DNA of 64,000 nt from the NCBI GenBank assembly GCA_033060915.1, contig CM065380.1:44863501-44927500 (forward strand). The letters are read 5' to 3'. Within the stretch, counting starts at the first letter, position 1. Every line of letters begins with the position of its first letter. Shown piece by piece: positions 45,609-57,785 of the stretch. The notes below the pieces were generated by a model. It saw only the letters and a list, made by a program, of their open reading frames with translations. It searched no databases and was not told where the DNA came from. A program made the translations under genes and the position numbers. Source of the stretch: Euryodendron excelsum (Eukaryota; Streptophyta; Magnoliopsida; Ericales; Pentaphylacaceae).

Positions 45609-48600
45609 GGGTTAATTATTCCGGTGGTCCTTGTATTTTATCTCTCATGTCAATTTGGTCTCTGTAATTTCAATTGCAACAATTGTACCCTTTAATTTTA
45701 TACACTGTGTTAAATTGATCCAATTGATAACAGTCGGCACATAATTGAATGGAAAATGACCCATGTTATGCACGTGAGGGATATAGGGGATTCATGTATA
45801 TTCTCCTTTTTCATCTCTTTGTGCATGTTTTGACCTTGAAGTCTTGTTAGCGACTTTAAAGCATCATTTTGGACTTGTAGGAGGCTTAAGAGTGTGAGAG
45901 TGTTGACATAGAGTTATCTAAACTCTAGTGCAAAAGTTGTAATTTTAGACCAAGGTGGGGAGGGGGCGCATTGGCGTGCTTGGAAAGCGCCTAGTGATGC
46001 ACCCCTCCACTGAAGGGCACCAGAAGTGTGCCAAGTGGCGTAGTGGGCTGCCAGGGCATGCCAGATGGTGCTCCAGCATAATCTCTTGAGCCGGTTTGAC
46101 CTTCGTTTTGCATTTTTTCTTCTTACAATGCATTGGGAAGTGTTTAACACTTCTAATTGAGTTTCTAATATATTATTGATATATTTTCTTTTATATTATG
46201 AATTATGAGCCATAAATATGCGTTGATTATGCATGTATTACATAAGTTAATTTGGTAATGTGTGTTAGGTAAGTTAATACCTACATTTATGACATGTACA
46301 TTCTCATTGAGTTTTATAATGTCATTGTAGCATCATTTCTTGGTATTGGTGAGCTATAATCTTTGTATATACATGATTTATTATATATAACATTGTAATC
46401 TCACAAGTTTGATGCGGTGGGATGTGTGTTAGGTTTGGAGGTGGTTAAAGATACTCTAATTCTACCAAATGAGTGATTCCTTTTGGTATAGTAAGTTGAG
46501 GTGGGAATTTAAGATATTCTTAATCGTATTGAATTAAATGTTTTGTTGTTAATATTGGTGTTAATTGTGTGAGGGAGGTTTAAGATATTCATACTCCTAT
46601 TAAATTGAATGTCTTATTATCTATGTTGATGTTGATTGTTGGATTAAAAGGTGGCATTGCATACAATATACATTGTGTGCATAACTTGCATTACATCGAG
46701 AAGGTTCGATCATGTGGGACTAACCTAATGTTTAGTCAAGCGAGACTAACCTAAAAGAATATCACGTGAAATCTTTTTAGATAACAAGTCATCGATATAT
46801 TGTGTCAATGTTATCAAAGTGGTGAACATATGTGGTGACATCAAACATTGCATCACAATAGGCATTGCATTTCCTGATAGGCATTTTTATTGATGTTGGT
46901 AATACATGTATGATTATATATCATTGAAAAGTAGATTATTTATTGATGATTAATTCGGTTTTTATTTATTATTAATTTTTTACGAGTTTAATTATCTTAG
47001 TAAGCACGTTGACAATAGTTCGTACCCACATATATTGTTTTACAGTTAAAAGGAGATGAGAGTCAGTCTATTGCTATTGGTGTCGAGTTGGAGAGCTTTG
47101 AGGAGCTCTACTAGTTGAGTCATAATTTTGTATATGTGTACACTTTAGGATGGATGTTTTGAGTCCATTTGATCTTGTAAATATATGTGAGTTTGGATTA
47201 GTAATCTTCTTTATGTAAGTATGGTGATTTTGAGATGATTTTATATATAATGATGTTGTTTAATCCTTATAAGATTTTTATGTTTGAGATAATTGTGAGA
47301 CATCGTTAGCAGATTGGTAACCTGTATGATCACACCCATCCTAAGATAGTGTTAATGACGGCTGATTAGGTATATGTGTGACAAAAATACCAAAACTTAG
47401 TTTTAAGTCTATCTATTTTAATTTCTTATCTTATTTTGTTTAGTTTTAAGTCTATCCATCTTAGGTTCCTATCTTATTTTGTTTAGTTTTAAGTCTATCC
47501 ATCTTAGGTTCCTATCTTATTTGGTTTCCTATATTAATTGTGTAAATTATATTTAATAATAATCCTAATGATTTTGAACTTTCTAAATATAAAATTTCTC
47601 TCTCTCCTTCTAGACTGTTTATATCTTTTATTGTCCCCTTTCTCTTATTGAAAAGAGTTGTTTTGACATGTCATTTATACTCTACGTCTTATTATTTAGC
47701 TACAAAATTTATTATTAAAATTTATAAAACCCGTAATAGGGTAAAAAAAAATTAATTTCTTTATATTTTACTCTTTAATATTTAATTCATGCTATTAGTT
47801 CGGCCCCCAATAAAATATTCTTAGTTTCGTCCCTGCCCACCGTAACAATCTGCTTTTCAGTGCTGCCATGTAATCCAAGGTATTGACGACACTTTGATTG
47901 GAGGAAAGGAAAAGATCATGGTTGCCGGCACTTCCATTGGAGGACAGGAGAAGCAGAGGGTTCTGGTTTGGATGGAAAAAAAAAAAAAAAAAAGAGGGCG
48001 AGAAGGCAGACCAGAGGAAACAGAGGGAGAGAGAAACAAAGAGTACTAAAAATATTAAATGGGGAAGGCAGAGAGAACTCACCAAGAAGAGAGAGGGTTA
48101 ACTTTTTATATGTTCATTTATTTTTCACTGCTGGAGGAACATCGTTTGTCTTTTGGCCTTTGCAGTCAAAGTTTTAAACTGTGATGGAATGAAATTCTTC
48201 AGAAAGTCCGAAGCGTTCTTTCTTTCTTTCTTTTTTTTTTTTTTGTATTGCATAATAAATGCAGCATTCTATAAGCACATATAAGTTTTTAAATAATAAA
48301 TACGTATAAAATGTACCTAACATGTCTATTAGAATTCATCTAAAGTTATTTAAAACCATAATATAAATTGCATTGGAGTTAAAATATGTGTAACAGTAAA
48401 TTTTATGTAAATTTGTGAATTAAAAAAAATTTACAACTATGATGACCGCTTCTTATTACGTAACTTTTGTGACTTCCGCGGACGTCATGCAGCAACCGCA
48501 ATTTAATTTTATGCGTTTAACCACCGCGCCACGGCCCACCTCCACCCAATCCCATCGCATAATATATGTGATGTAAGCCCAATTGCAGAGAGGAAGGGGG

Positions 48601-49303
48601 CCTCGAGTTGCCAATTTGCTTTGCTTATGACATTTTGGGAAACAAAGTGGCAATGCTCTGTTTCTTTTCTTTCGGGTTTTTTTTTTAATTTTTAAAAAAT
48701 CTTTTCAAAATCAAAACACATGACACACACAAACAGGTCATAACATAATATATACGCAATTCATGTATCCGACGATTAGAGCATGCAAGCATATAAATAT
48801 AGATATATTATAACATATATCATACATGAGAGACAACACCTGAAAAAAGAAAAAGAAAAAAGGAATACAATAGATGAAATCTATGAGAGAGACAAATTAC
48901 AAAGAGACATCAACTGGACTTAAATTGCTGGAGACAAAAAATCAATTGGGTTTAATTCTAGATAGAGAAGAAGCTTTTGTGGGTGGGGGAGGAGCAACGA
49001 TGAGGAGGATGGGGGCTGGGTGGCCAGGAAGGGGGTACGGTGGTGGGGGTGGCAGAGTAGGGTGGTGCCGGAGAGAGAAAGACGGGAAAACAGAGGAGAG
49101 AGGGGAGTATGCATAAATTGACCATTATACCCCTCACGTGCCTAGCACAAGGTCATTTTTCATCCAATTTTGTTACTGTTGTTATCAATTGGACCAATTT
49201 AACAAAATGTACAAAATTAAAAGACAAAATTGTTGCAATTGAAACTATAGGAACCAAATTGACATGAAAGGTAAATTACAAAGACCACCGGCATAGTTAG
49301 CCC
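45609..49303. mobile_element. Long-TIR MULE, non-autonomous, 3.7 kb
   Basis: Terminal inverted repeats of about 178 bp (45609-45786 and 49125-49303) begin 'gggttaattattccggtgg' and 'gggctaactatgccggtgg'. A perfect 9-bp duplication 'aaaaaaata' flanks them (45600-45608 and 49304-49312). The interior has no transposase that I can recognise. It contains an LTR insertion (45826-47383), poly-A and poly-T runs (47970-47990, 48220-48245) and G-rich DNA (48980-49060). Long TIRs plus a 9-bp duplication are the marks of Mutator-like elements. Confidence 0.9.
45826..47383 (+). repeat. Solo LTR related to the gypsy LTR, inside the MULE
   Basis: On the plus strand the segment contains 'gagctttgaggagctctact' (47092-47111) and ends 'gattaggtatatgtgtgaca'. 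These are the reverse-strand equivalents of the LTR at 29102-31105, in opposite orientation. No internal retroelement sequence is seen. The left border is set at 'tgttttgacc' (45826). Flanking bases do not match, so a target duplication is not confirmed and this may be a fragment. Confidence 0.6.
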
Positions 49304-49589
49304 AAAAAAATATTAGCATGTAAGACTAAATTTTTTAACTGAAAAATAAAAATAAAATTAATTTAGCCTCAATAAAATTTAAAAAAAAAAGATAAAGAGC
49401 GATATGTGTATGTTTGTATGATTCTATTTGATAGGTAAGGCCCGCTTGTTAGGTTGCTGCACATCAAAACATAAATAGATTGTTAATTTATTATGTCGGG
49501 ATGTTAAAAAATAAATAAAACCAAAAAAAGAAGGTCAAACCTATAAGTTAGTACAGAAATTTTTTATACGTTGTTAGACTAAGACATAC

Positions 49590-49621
<32 letters not shown>

Positions 49622-50864
49622 GATAAAACCTATAATCTACTATGCAAAATATTGATCTTAAGTTAGGATCTTTAGAAGAATTTTAAATTATGAGAGGTTA
49701 GGATTTTAAGAATGTTTTAACTATGGGGAGTACTAGTAGAACAAATTTTTGTTAAGACACTATATATATACAACATATAAAAAGGTTGGACAAAAAGTCT
49801 TTGTAGTTCCGCCACTACCTTTTCACTGCTAGTGTCATAGCCCAGCTATTTCGTGTGAAATCCCCATCACTTCTACAGGGGCGGACTTATGTATAGGCCA
49901 AGGGGCCTACTCCCCTTAATATTTTAAATTGTACTTATACCTACAATTTTTGTATATTTATGATAGAAATTAGTACTTTAGGCCCCCTTAATTTAAAAAA
50001 AAAATGTTTATATCCCACAATTTTTTGAGTATTTACAATAAGAATATGAGTATTAGTCTTCTAAAATTTTTATATATATATATGTTTCATACCTCAAAGT
50101 TTTAAAAGAAAAATTCTACCTTGACCCCCCTAAGAAAATTTATGTCTTCACCCCTAAGAAAATTTCTGTATTCACCTCTAAAAAATTCTATCTCTAAATG
50201 ATTTAGGAGACTGCTAAACTTATAGCCTTCTAGGCTATATTCATAGTATCCCTCTCACATGAACGGTCCTAATGTTTTGACATGAGAGACTATTTATGAA
50301 GTTATTATGGTTGTGGAGTTAAAAATCTTTGTATTTCAATCTACAAATTTTTATTCCTATTCTTTGTGGCCAGAAGCATTTTATTTGACTACATGTTTAA
50401 ATTAATTAATTCCCTTCACAACATGTGGCACCTACCACCTGGAATTAACATCCTCATCGTTTCATGGATAGAAATCTCTATTCCATTACTTGCAGAGTTG
50501 ACAGGTCAACTAAATAAAAATAAAGGGATCGAATGAGTTGATTTAAACTTTAATTGAAAATAAATGAGTTTGTGGTTATATAACAGAAAATAAATAGTAA
50601 TATAAAATAACGTAATTTTAGTAATACATTTTATAAGGCCTCGTTTAGTCTACTGATTGATGAAATAGAATCTGCATTCCAACTATAAAATGACGAGGAT
50701 TCAAATTTTGCTTTGTGAAGAACCAACCTACACCACCTTATTTAGAGTTTGACGTTGTGGACTTGAAGCACATGAGTTTGAGTGAGTTATAGGTCTAAGC
50801 ACTGGAGTGAAATATTCCTTGATCATGTTTTATGTGTCTAAGTCTTGACTGCGAGGTTATGCTT
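49304..50864. other. AT-rich intergenic DNA, no gene
   Basis: Only short non-coding frames and a poly-A run at 49594-49618 are seen. The stretch near 49876-50200 with 'ggggcggacttatg' resembles a common plant repeat, but no boundaries were found. Confidence 0.5.
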
Positions 50865-51740
50865 GATATAAGGGAATAGAATGAAATAAAATGATCATTT
50901 TCATTATATTGTTTCACTTTCATTCTCATTCATTTGTTTGGTTCCTTTACTTAAAATTGCAATGCCTGTTCCCTAGCAATGATTATTCCAGCATTTTGTT
51001 GAAATAACCATTTCACCCTTTCAAGAGTAGAAATATTGTCATTTTATTCTCTCACCACCCACCACCACTGCCATCTGCCCACTGCCTGCCACCACTAGTC
51101 CACCCACCCGTCTTTGCCACCACCACCCACCATCACCTGTCACATGCCGCTCACCACTGCTGCCACCATCTACCACCACTGCTTGCCACCATGGTCTACC
51201 ACTATCACCACCATCTATCTCCCGCCATTGTTACGCAGCCGTCACCACCTCCATCCACCACCATCCACCACTGCCATTGCCACCTACAGCCAAACCCTAC
51301 CACTACCACCCACTGCCATCTGCCACCCATCACTATCAATGTTGCTTCCCATTAGCACCACCATTCACCAACCACTGTTTCCAATTTCCATTCCATCCTT
51401 ACCAAACATCTGATAATATAAGATAAATAACCCATCGCCACCACAACCGCCACTTCCCACAACAGCATTACCAAATGCCAATAGTATATAATAAGTAATG
51501 TATAATACTTATAGTATTTTGTATGTCATATTATATCTAATTACATATTATATACTTATATTTGCTTCCATTCTAACATTATTAATTGATTTTACAAAAT
51601 AATATAATGGGAATGATCATTCCATTCCTATTATTAGGCAAACAAACAAGTGAATTAAAATAACCATTCCATTCCATTATCATTCCCATTAATATTAACA
51701 TTACGATTCTCATTGCCATTCCCATCTATTTCCTTATACC
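50865..51740. mobile_element. Inverted-repeat element enclosing a CCA-rich block
   Basis: The ends 50865-50880 ('gatataagggaataga') and 51725-51740 (inverse 'ggtataaggaaataga') match at 14 of 16. Similarity continues inward ('aatgatcatt', 'ttgtttgg') in inverted order. Between them, 51045-51470 is built of CCA/CAC-type triplets with no stable reading frame. No target duplication was identified, so the class is open. Confidence 0.5.
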
Positions 51741-52590
51741 AAATGTAGAATGAGTGTCTTGTGGTAAGGTAAAGACTCCAAAAGACTCCAATAATGTCTC
51801 TTTGCTTGTTAGTTATATTATTGTATGCTTTTATGTATCAAACTTTGTTTATATGTGTTATCGTCTCATAAAATAATTTCTCTATGAGTTCTTCCCTCCA
51901 TTTCACCTAGCAAAACAAATAGACTCCTACATCATTGGTGATCTAATACATCCAATTTCGACTGCTCCATGGCTTGATACTCTTGTTCCTGATTGCAAGG
52001 CCCTTCTGGTAAGTCCATGTCCAACATCTGCTTGTCTATACTAGATTTTGTTGCATGACAACATGAGATTTTGTTGTAATATATCCACGTTCTGTTTTTG
52101 TTATTATCCCCTTTCTGTTCCATCATCGGATGATGATCTCATGATAATTTATACCCTACCTTCACCCATTGTAGAAGAAAAAAAAAATTCAATGTAAAAA
52201 ATTTAGTGTTATTTTACCAGATTATAGCTCATTCATTCATGTGATGTAGATAACTCTTTCTCAGAAAATATTTCACTTGTAAACTAATGTTGCACCATCA
52301 AGGTATCACTTGACTTTATACAAATAATCCATCATTGTTCATATATTAGAAACTTGAGGTACTTGATATGATGTCAAAATAGTTAGTATTAAGAAGGTTC
52401 ACTTTGTAGTTCAAACTTGTGCTCATTGGTCTCAATATGTTGAAATTGTAGTAATGCATTTTAATTACATAAGATATAGCCATCAATGTACGTACAACTC
52501 GATTTGATAGTGAAGTAGCCAAGCTATCTCGGCTTTATATACACACATTAACTAGTTCATGTGATGTTTGAAACTAGATCAGGTCGGGCT
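51741..52590. other. AT-rich intergenic DNA, no gene
   Basis: No coding, RNA or repeat feature that I can support. The 64-codon minus-strand frame at 51932-52126 has no family likeness. Confidence 0.45.
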
Positions 52591-53999
52591 GGAGATTATT
52601 GAGCGAGTAAAAATGGGATGCTTACAGTTGCATCTCTTAATAAAGTAGGAATCCCATTTTGGTCGTGAGGCAATCGGAGGGACGATAGCTTAGAAGGTTT
52701 GAAAAATCTTTGGACTATTGGTGAGTCTCTCCTTTTGAAAACTTTGAATTTGGAAAATCTAGGTTCTTTTGGAATTTTTCTTTATAGGGTTCAGGTTTCG
52801 AAAGTGCCAGTCTATAATGTTTTGGGTTCGCAAAGCTTAGGTATTTGAAAACAAGAGTTTAAAAAGTAATTTTTGGATTTTAAAAAATCTTAAAAATGAC
52901 TTTTGGCCTTGAAGGCTTTTAAAACTAGTTTTTATAGGAAGCTACAGAGTCTGGTGTGTGTATCACACACGCTTAGCCAAAAATGGCCTTGGCGCAAGTA
53001 CTACATGCACCAGGCACAACTTTTTCCTAGGTGTATATAGCAAATGCACCAGCCTGGGGATTCTTAAAATAGAGCAGTTTGTGAACCCCTACTAAGGTTT
53101 TCATACATTTGAGGAGTTTTTGAGAGTTTTGGCAAGGGATTTTGAGGGGTTTTGACCAGACATTGCTAGGAAGGTGGAAGTTGACACCATCGCTGGATTC
53201 TCACCAAAAAACTCAGATTTTACCGAAAAACTCAAAGGTTAGAGTTCTTCAAATTTTGTTGATTTCAATGTATATGTGTTCGTTTTTTTTGCAAATGATT
53301 AGTGTAAATCAATTTTTTAGGATGTTTAGAATGCAATGGGCAGATCGATTTTATGATTTGATGATGATTTGAGTGTATTTGGGTGATTTTGCATGTTTAT
53401 GTGAAAGGGTCTCCTATAGGGTTTAGAAAAATGCTCCTGTAGGCTTTGGGTTTTGCATGGTCGAGCTTGATTTTTATACCGGGTGTCTTAAAAAAATGTA
53501 TAGAACAACTGTAAGAAGTTTTGTAATTTTTTAAAAATTTTTGAAATTTTGAAATTTCAAAAATTAAGAAAAATAGTGAAAATTAGGAAAAATTGGAAAA
53601 TTGACCCTATTGAAGGTAGAAAAATTGTAGGACATTTTTAAAAAGTTGTGAGAATCTTCTCAAGTGTTCCAAAAGTTTTCAAAAATTTTTAGAAAATAAA
53701 AACAAAATCGAGAGCTTTTGAAAACTGAAGAAATTGACTCGAAAATTTTATCTAATTATGGATCATGTGCCACAGAGGATGGGATTGTGTTGATTGACGT
53801 GGTTATGGGCTCGGGATGCCTTGAAAATGTGTTTGTGGCTTGTTAAATTTTGGGATAGAGACTTTTTAAGGTGGAAACCTGCTGAAATTTTTCAGAAAAG
53901 TATGAACTCTTAAAAAGGAATCAACATTTTGATTCTAGAACCCCTAGGAATTCTTAAAGGGACATTCTAAGGAAAAAAAAAAAGTTTCTTTTTAAAACT

Positions 54000-54778
54000 A
54001 GGCTTTTGAAGGAGAAAACCTGAGAAACCGGTTTAAACTTTTAAAATGGGAGTTTTTGGGGAAAAGGCTTGAAAAACCTTAAGAAACTTTGAGACGAGGC
54101 TTTTGAAAGAAAAAAGCCAAGAAACTAGCTTGAAATTTTAAAATGAAACTGTTTTAGAAAAGAGCTCGCAAAACCTTAGGAAACTTTTGAAACAAGACTT
54201 TTGAGGGGAAAAGCATGGGAAACCGATTTGAAATATTGGAACATAACTTTTTGATGAAAAAGCTTGGAAAACCTTAGAAAACTTTTTGAAACAGAGCTTC
54301 TGAAGGGGAAAGCCAAGGAAACCAGATTGAAATTTTGAAATAGAACTTTTTGGGGAAAAAGCTTGGAAAATCTTAGAAAACTTTTGAGATGGCTTTTAAA
54401 GCAAAAAGCCTAGGAAACCGGTTTGAAATTTTGAAATAGAACTTTTTGAGGAAAAAGCTCAAAAAATCTTAGAAAACTTTTAAAATAAGGCTTTTGAAGG
54501 AGAAAACCCGAGAAATCGGTTTGAAATCTTAGAACGGAACTTTTTGAGGAAAAAGCTTGGAAAACCTTAGAAAACTTTTTGAAATAGTGCTTTTGAAGGG
54601 AAAAGCCCAAAAAACCGGTTTAAAATTTTGAAATGAAAATTTTTGAGGAAAAAGCCTAGAAAACCTTAGAAAACTTTTGAAACCGAGCTTTTGAATGAAA
54701 AAGCCCGAGAAATCAGTTTGAAATTTTGTAATGGAATTGTTTAAGAAAAAAGCTCAGAAAACTTTAAAAATTGACTCG
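54000..54778. repeat. Eight-copy tandem array of about 97 bp
   Basis: Units start near 54000, 54095, 54194, 54294, 54391, 54487, 54585 and 54683. Each contains versions of 'ggcttttgaagg', 'aaaccggtttgaaatttt', 'gaggaaaaagcttgg' and 'aaccttagaaaactttt'. Unit-to-unit differences are scattered. It is purine-rich on the plus strand. Confidence 0.9.
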
Positions 54779-54809
54779 AAATAAAACTAGGGAAAGGACT
54801 GGGCCTTGA

Positions 54810-55035
54810 TTTTTTTTCTTTTCTTATTTTTCTTCTTTTTTTCTTATTTTTTTCTTTTTCTTTTGTTTCTATTTCTCTTTTTTTTTTTTCTTCTTTCTCT
54901 TTTCTCTTTTTCTCTTTTTCTTTCTTTTTTGTATTTCTCTTTTTTTTTTTTCTTCTTCCTTTTTTTTTTCTTCTCTTTTTTATGCATATTTCGTTACTGA
55001 TTAACTTTCTACACTCCTTTTTGTTGTTGCTTTTC
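54810..55035 (+). other. Pyrimidine-rich tract ending in a splice acceptor
   Basis: Nearly pure T/C sequence (54810-54975) is followed by 'ttgcttttcag' (acceptor AG at 55034-55035) directly before the PMD-like exon. It looks like the end of an intron. The Lys-rich minus-strand frame over it is a composition artefact. Confidence 0.6.
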
Positions 55036-56520
55036 AGGTGGCGGATGTGGCGATGATGGTTCGGAGAGGTGGCGTTATAGGAAGGCTCCACGGGTTGATC
55101 CCGAAGAGGGTAGAGCCAGTTGAAGTGGCTCTGTTCATGGCAGGGTGGTCGCTTTCATCGATCTTCGAGCCAGACAACTTCTAGTGGCAGTTTTGCGAGG
55201 GGTCAGTCTTTAACTGCTTCAAGTGAGATGGTTGAGGAGGAGGTTGACATGTCCGTCGATCCGAGGACTAAGAATGGGATGGCATCTATTCATGATAGGC
55301 ATAAGGATGTCTCTTTTTCAGACGATCAATTGGTGATTCCTAACATTCCACCTCTGTGGGATTTGGCCTACCATCCGAGCCTCTATTTGTGTTTTGGTTG
55401 CATGCCATCGACTACTCATGGTTCAGTCAAAGGGGCCATTATTTCTACTTTGAGAGCCATGTAGGCATCGACTCAGTCTTACATGGATTTCCTTCTTCAA
55501 ATTGGTATTAGCACCTTTATGACTCTTCAAATGAACAGACTTGATCACAGGCTAGCGATTGGGATACTTGAGAGATGGTTTGGGGAGACCAGGACTTTGC
55601 ATGTAGTAGGTTTTGTGTTGGGGCCCACCCCAGTTGATTGGGCGATGATTACCGACCTATCTTTTGGGGGCATCTCGATTTCCCTACGGCCTGTGTCTCC
55701 AACTGAGGCCTGCTTTCTCCTAGGTTTGCCAAGGATTACTGGCTCGAGTCTTGAGCCTTTTCCAGAGAATCGGGTTATCATGAGGTGCCAGATGATACTA
55801 TATGTGGTCTTTAGTTGCTTTTGCAACAATAACAAGTCGCCAGTCCCTCTGCCTTTAGTGAGCCTGGTAGCTGATTTAAATACCTTGGATTATGTGGACT
55901 GGGGTGCTTTCACCTTTGATAGCTTTTTGCAGGGGATAACAGTTAGGACATTCGAGGCATATGGTAGCATGACTGGATTCTGGCCTTTTCTGATATGGTG
56001 GGAGTTATGAGTACTTGCTAGTGTGCTAGCCAGAGGTATTAGCTACAAATGCGTTTCCACCAGCCACAAGGTGGGCTAGACAGTAGGTAGTCCAGTGGTC
56101 TTTGCTTACAGATTTTGTCACCCCCCGGGCTAACCTGGAGTGGTTGAGACCCTAGGACGTGAATTGGGCACCTTACTCTCGGTCCCCCAGTATGCCGGTA
56201 TGAGGGACCTTATCCTCTTGTCTAGGTCATGGATTACCTTTTGAGACCACCTTTCGTGGAAGACGTAATTGGGGGAGCATCATTAGAGACAATTAGCTGC
56301 ACATTGATTTCTGTGCTACTGAGGATCCTCCTCAGTATATGTTCGGGTTTTATTGAGCTGGGGTCGAGATTCCTTATATAGTTGGGGTGCTTGGCGACCA
56401 CTTCTTACTTATGCCTAGTGTGGATTATGAGGTTCATTTTAGGGCGAGGTCCATTGGTGCCTTTACCCAGTTGGATCTAGTGGTTGGACGACAGGTGGCT
56501 GGTAGTGAGGTGGTCAAGCT
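55036..56520 (+). pseudogene. Plant mobile domain (PMD)-like gene relic, copy 1
   Basis: Plus-strand coding sequence has the wording of the plant mobile (aminotransferase-like) domain: 'LAIGILERWFGETRTLHVVG', 'DWAMITDLSFGG', 'CFLLGLPRITG', 'DWGAFTFDSFLQGI' and 'MTGFWPFLIWWE'. The expected 'YEYL' follows in another frame, so there is a one-base shift near 56003. A TAG at 55462-55464 separates an N-terminal part ('IPPLWDLAYHPSLY') from the core. Later PMD-like pieces ('VNWAPYSRSP') lie to about 56520 with more stops. Known: PMDs occur in MAIN/MAIL proteins and inside MULE and gypsy elements. The relic opposes the inferred element direction, as extra antisense frames of Tat elements do. The product is certainly non-functional. 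Confidence 0.75.
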
Positions 56521-57785
56521 ATGATATCAGACCCAGGGGTTTGTTTCTCAATAGGAGTATGTAGCAGCTTGTTAGGCTCGAACCAGTACCGTGCTGAGGT
56601 GGACACTTTGAATACCCGTATATCTTTGATGGAGACCTGTTAAGTATGCTACTTGTGATTCATTTTTCCTTTTCTTTATATATTTTTGGTGTTCTAATGT
56701 TGGTTTTCTTTTGTATTTTTCATCTTGGTCAGGGTCTTTATGGTGTCGGAGCTTCTTCCAGCCAGCCTCCTTCGTATGTGCCGGATATCAGAGACTTTGA
56801 TTTGGATGACGATAGTGCTCCCTGAGGTGCTTCTTTCTTTCAGCTGACACAGTTTTAGATTTATCAAAGTTACAGTTTTATTTATGTGTTTATATTTTGG
56901 GGTCGTGAGTTGGCCTTTATAGATGATAATTGTATGATACACTAACATGCTGATTTTATGGGATGATGATTGATTTTCTTTTTCATCTTATCTTCATTGT
57001 ATACACATGAAAAATAGAAAGTAAGTATATATAAGCATAGGAATGCATGAATCATGACACATACAGGAAATGATGGATATATACTAGCTTTAGACAGATA
57101 TGAGAACTTATTTATGTACCGTCGCAATTATGGGCTTAAGCAAAGTTTAAGAGTGACAAAACCTACAGATGCATATGTTTATAAAACAAGTCTCGAGGTA
57201 GGCTTCAAGCTTTTGGTTTAACTAAATGTCAACCGTGAGCTTGGTATTTTGAATTTTTTTCTCTTTTCTTGAGGTTTTCCTTCTTGGTTTTGCCATTTTC
57301 CTGATGTGATGGGATCGTAATTACCCCATTCTCATGGTTTCAATTTCCGGACCCATCTCTCTCCTCCCTTATCTAAAAAGAAAAACCATGCCCGTAATTG
57401 TCTGAACTTCCTCTTGGGAATTTTATAATTGGACTAGTGAACTCTCCAAGCGACAACTGAAGTAGCCTTTAGCAAAGGAGTGGGCAATTTCCATCCTCAA
57501 TCTAAGAAGGCTTTACTTTAGGCTGTACCATAGGCTAGGCTTGGGGTTTACAAGAGATGTAGGGTACACATGCTCAAATAATTTTCCTATTTCCAAAGAG
57601 GGTTACATGAACCAAAACCACCTTGAGTAGGCTTTTGCCATTTTATTCACCTTTCTTTTTAGACATCGCTATTTTCTTTTGAACTTGTTTAGACTAAGCA
57701 ATCTTTTCTGATCTAAGGGGGCTTTATTTTGAGTTGTAATGTGGCTAGGTTATGGGGGTTTTTGAATGAATGGATGCTAAAGGTG
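56521..57785. other. Element interior, no gene seen
   Basis: Non-coding in all frames beyond short runs. The segment 56770-56825 has an acceptor-like 'ttggtcaggg' and a short acidic frame that could be the last part of the PMD relic, but support is weak. Confidence 0.4.

Larger units (their letters stand above)
52591..57785 (-). mobile_element. Interior of an Ogre/Tat-like long-LTR element (no gag-pol)
   Basis: The left edge shows an LTR end: on the minus strand an LTR would start 'TGTAAGCATCCC' at 52626, with a purine-rich tract just inside (52627-52645). The same arrangement occurs at 62118. The interior holds a tandem array (54000-54778), a pyrimidine-rich tract and a plus-strand PMD-like relic. 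No gag, protease, reverse transcriptase or integrase could be recognised, so it is a deleted or LARD-type derivative. The Ogre/Tat assignment is an inference from LTR length, a tRNA-Arg-like primer site and the antisense PMD frame. Confidence 0.55.

Noticed and set aside
47795..48177. Overlapping frames on both strands in the MULE interior
   Set aside because: They arise from purine/poly-A low complexity; no family wording in either direction.
51114..51413. 99-codon Pro/Thr/His-rich frame
   Set aside because: A by-product of CCA/CAC triplets in one phase; frames change with the irregular repeat and no signal peptide is present.
54741..55091. Lys/Glu-rich 116-codon minus-strand frame
   Set aside because: Produced by the pyrimidine-rich intron tract; low complexity, not a protein.
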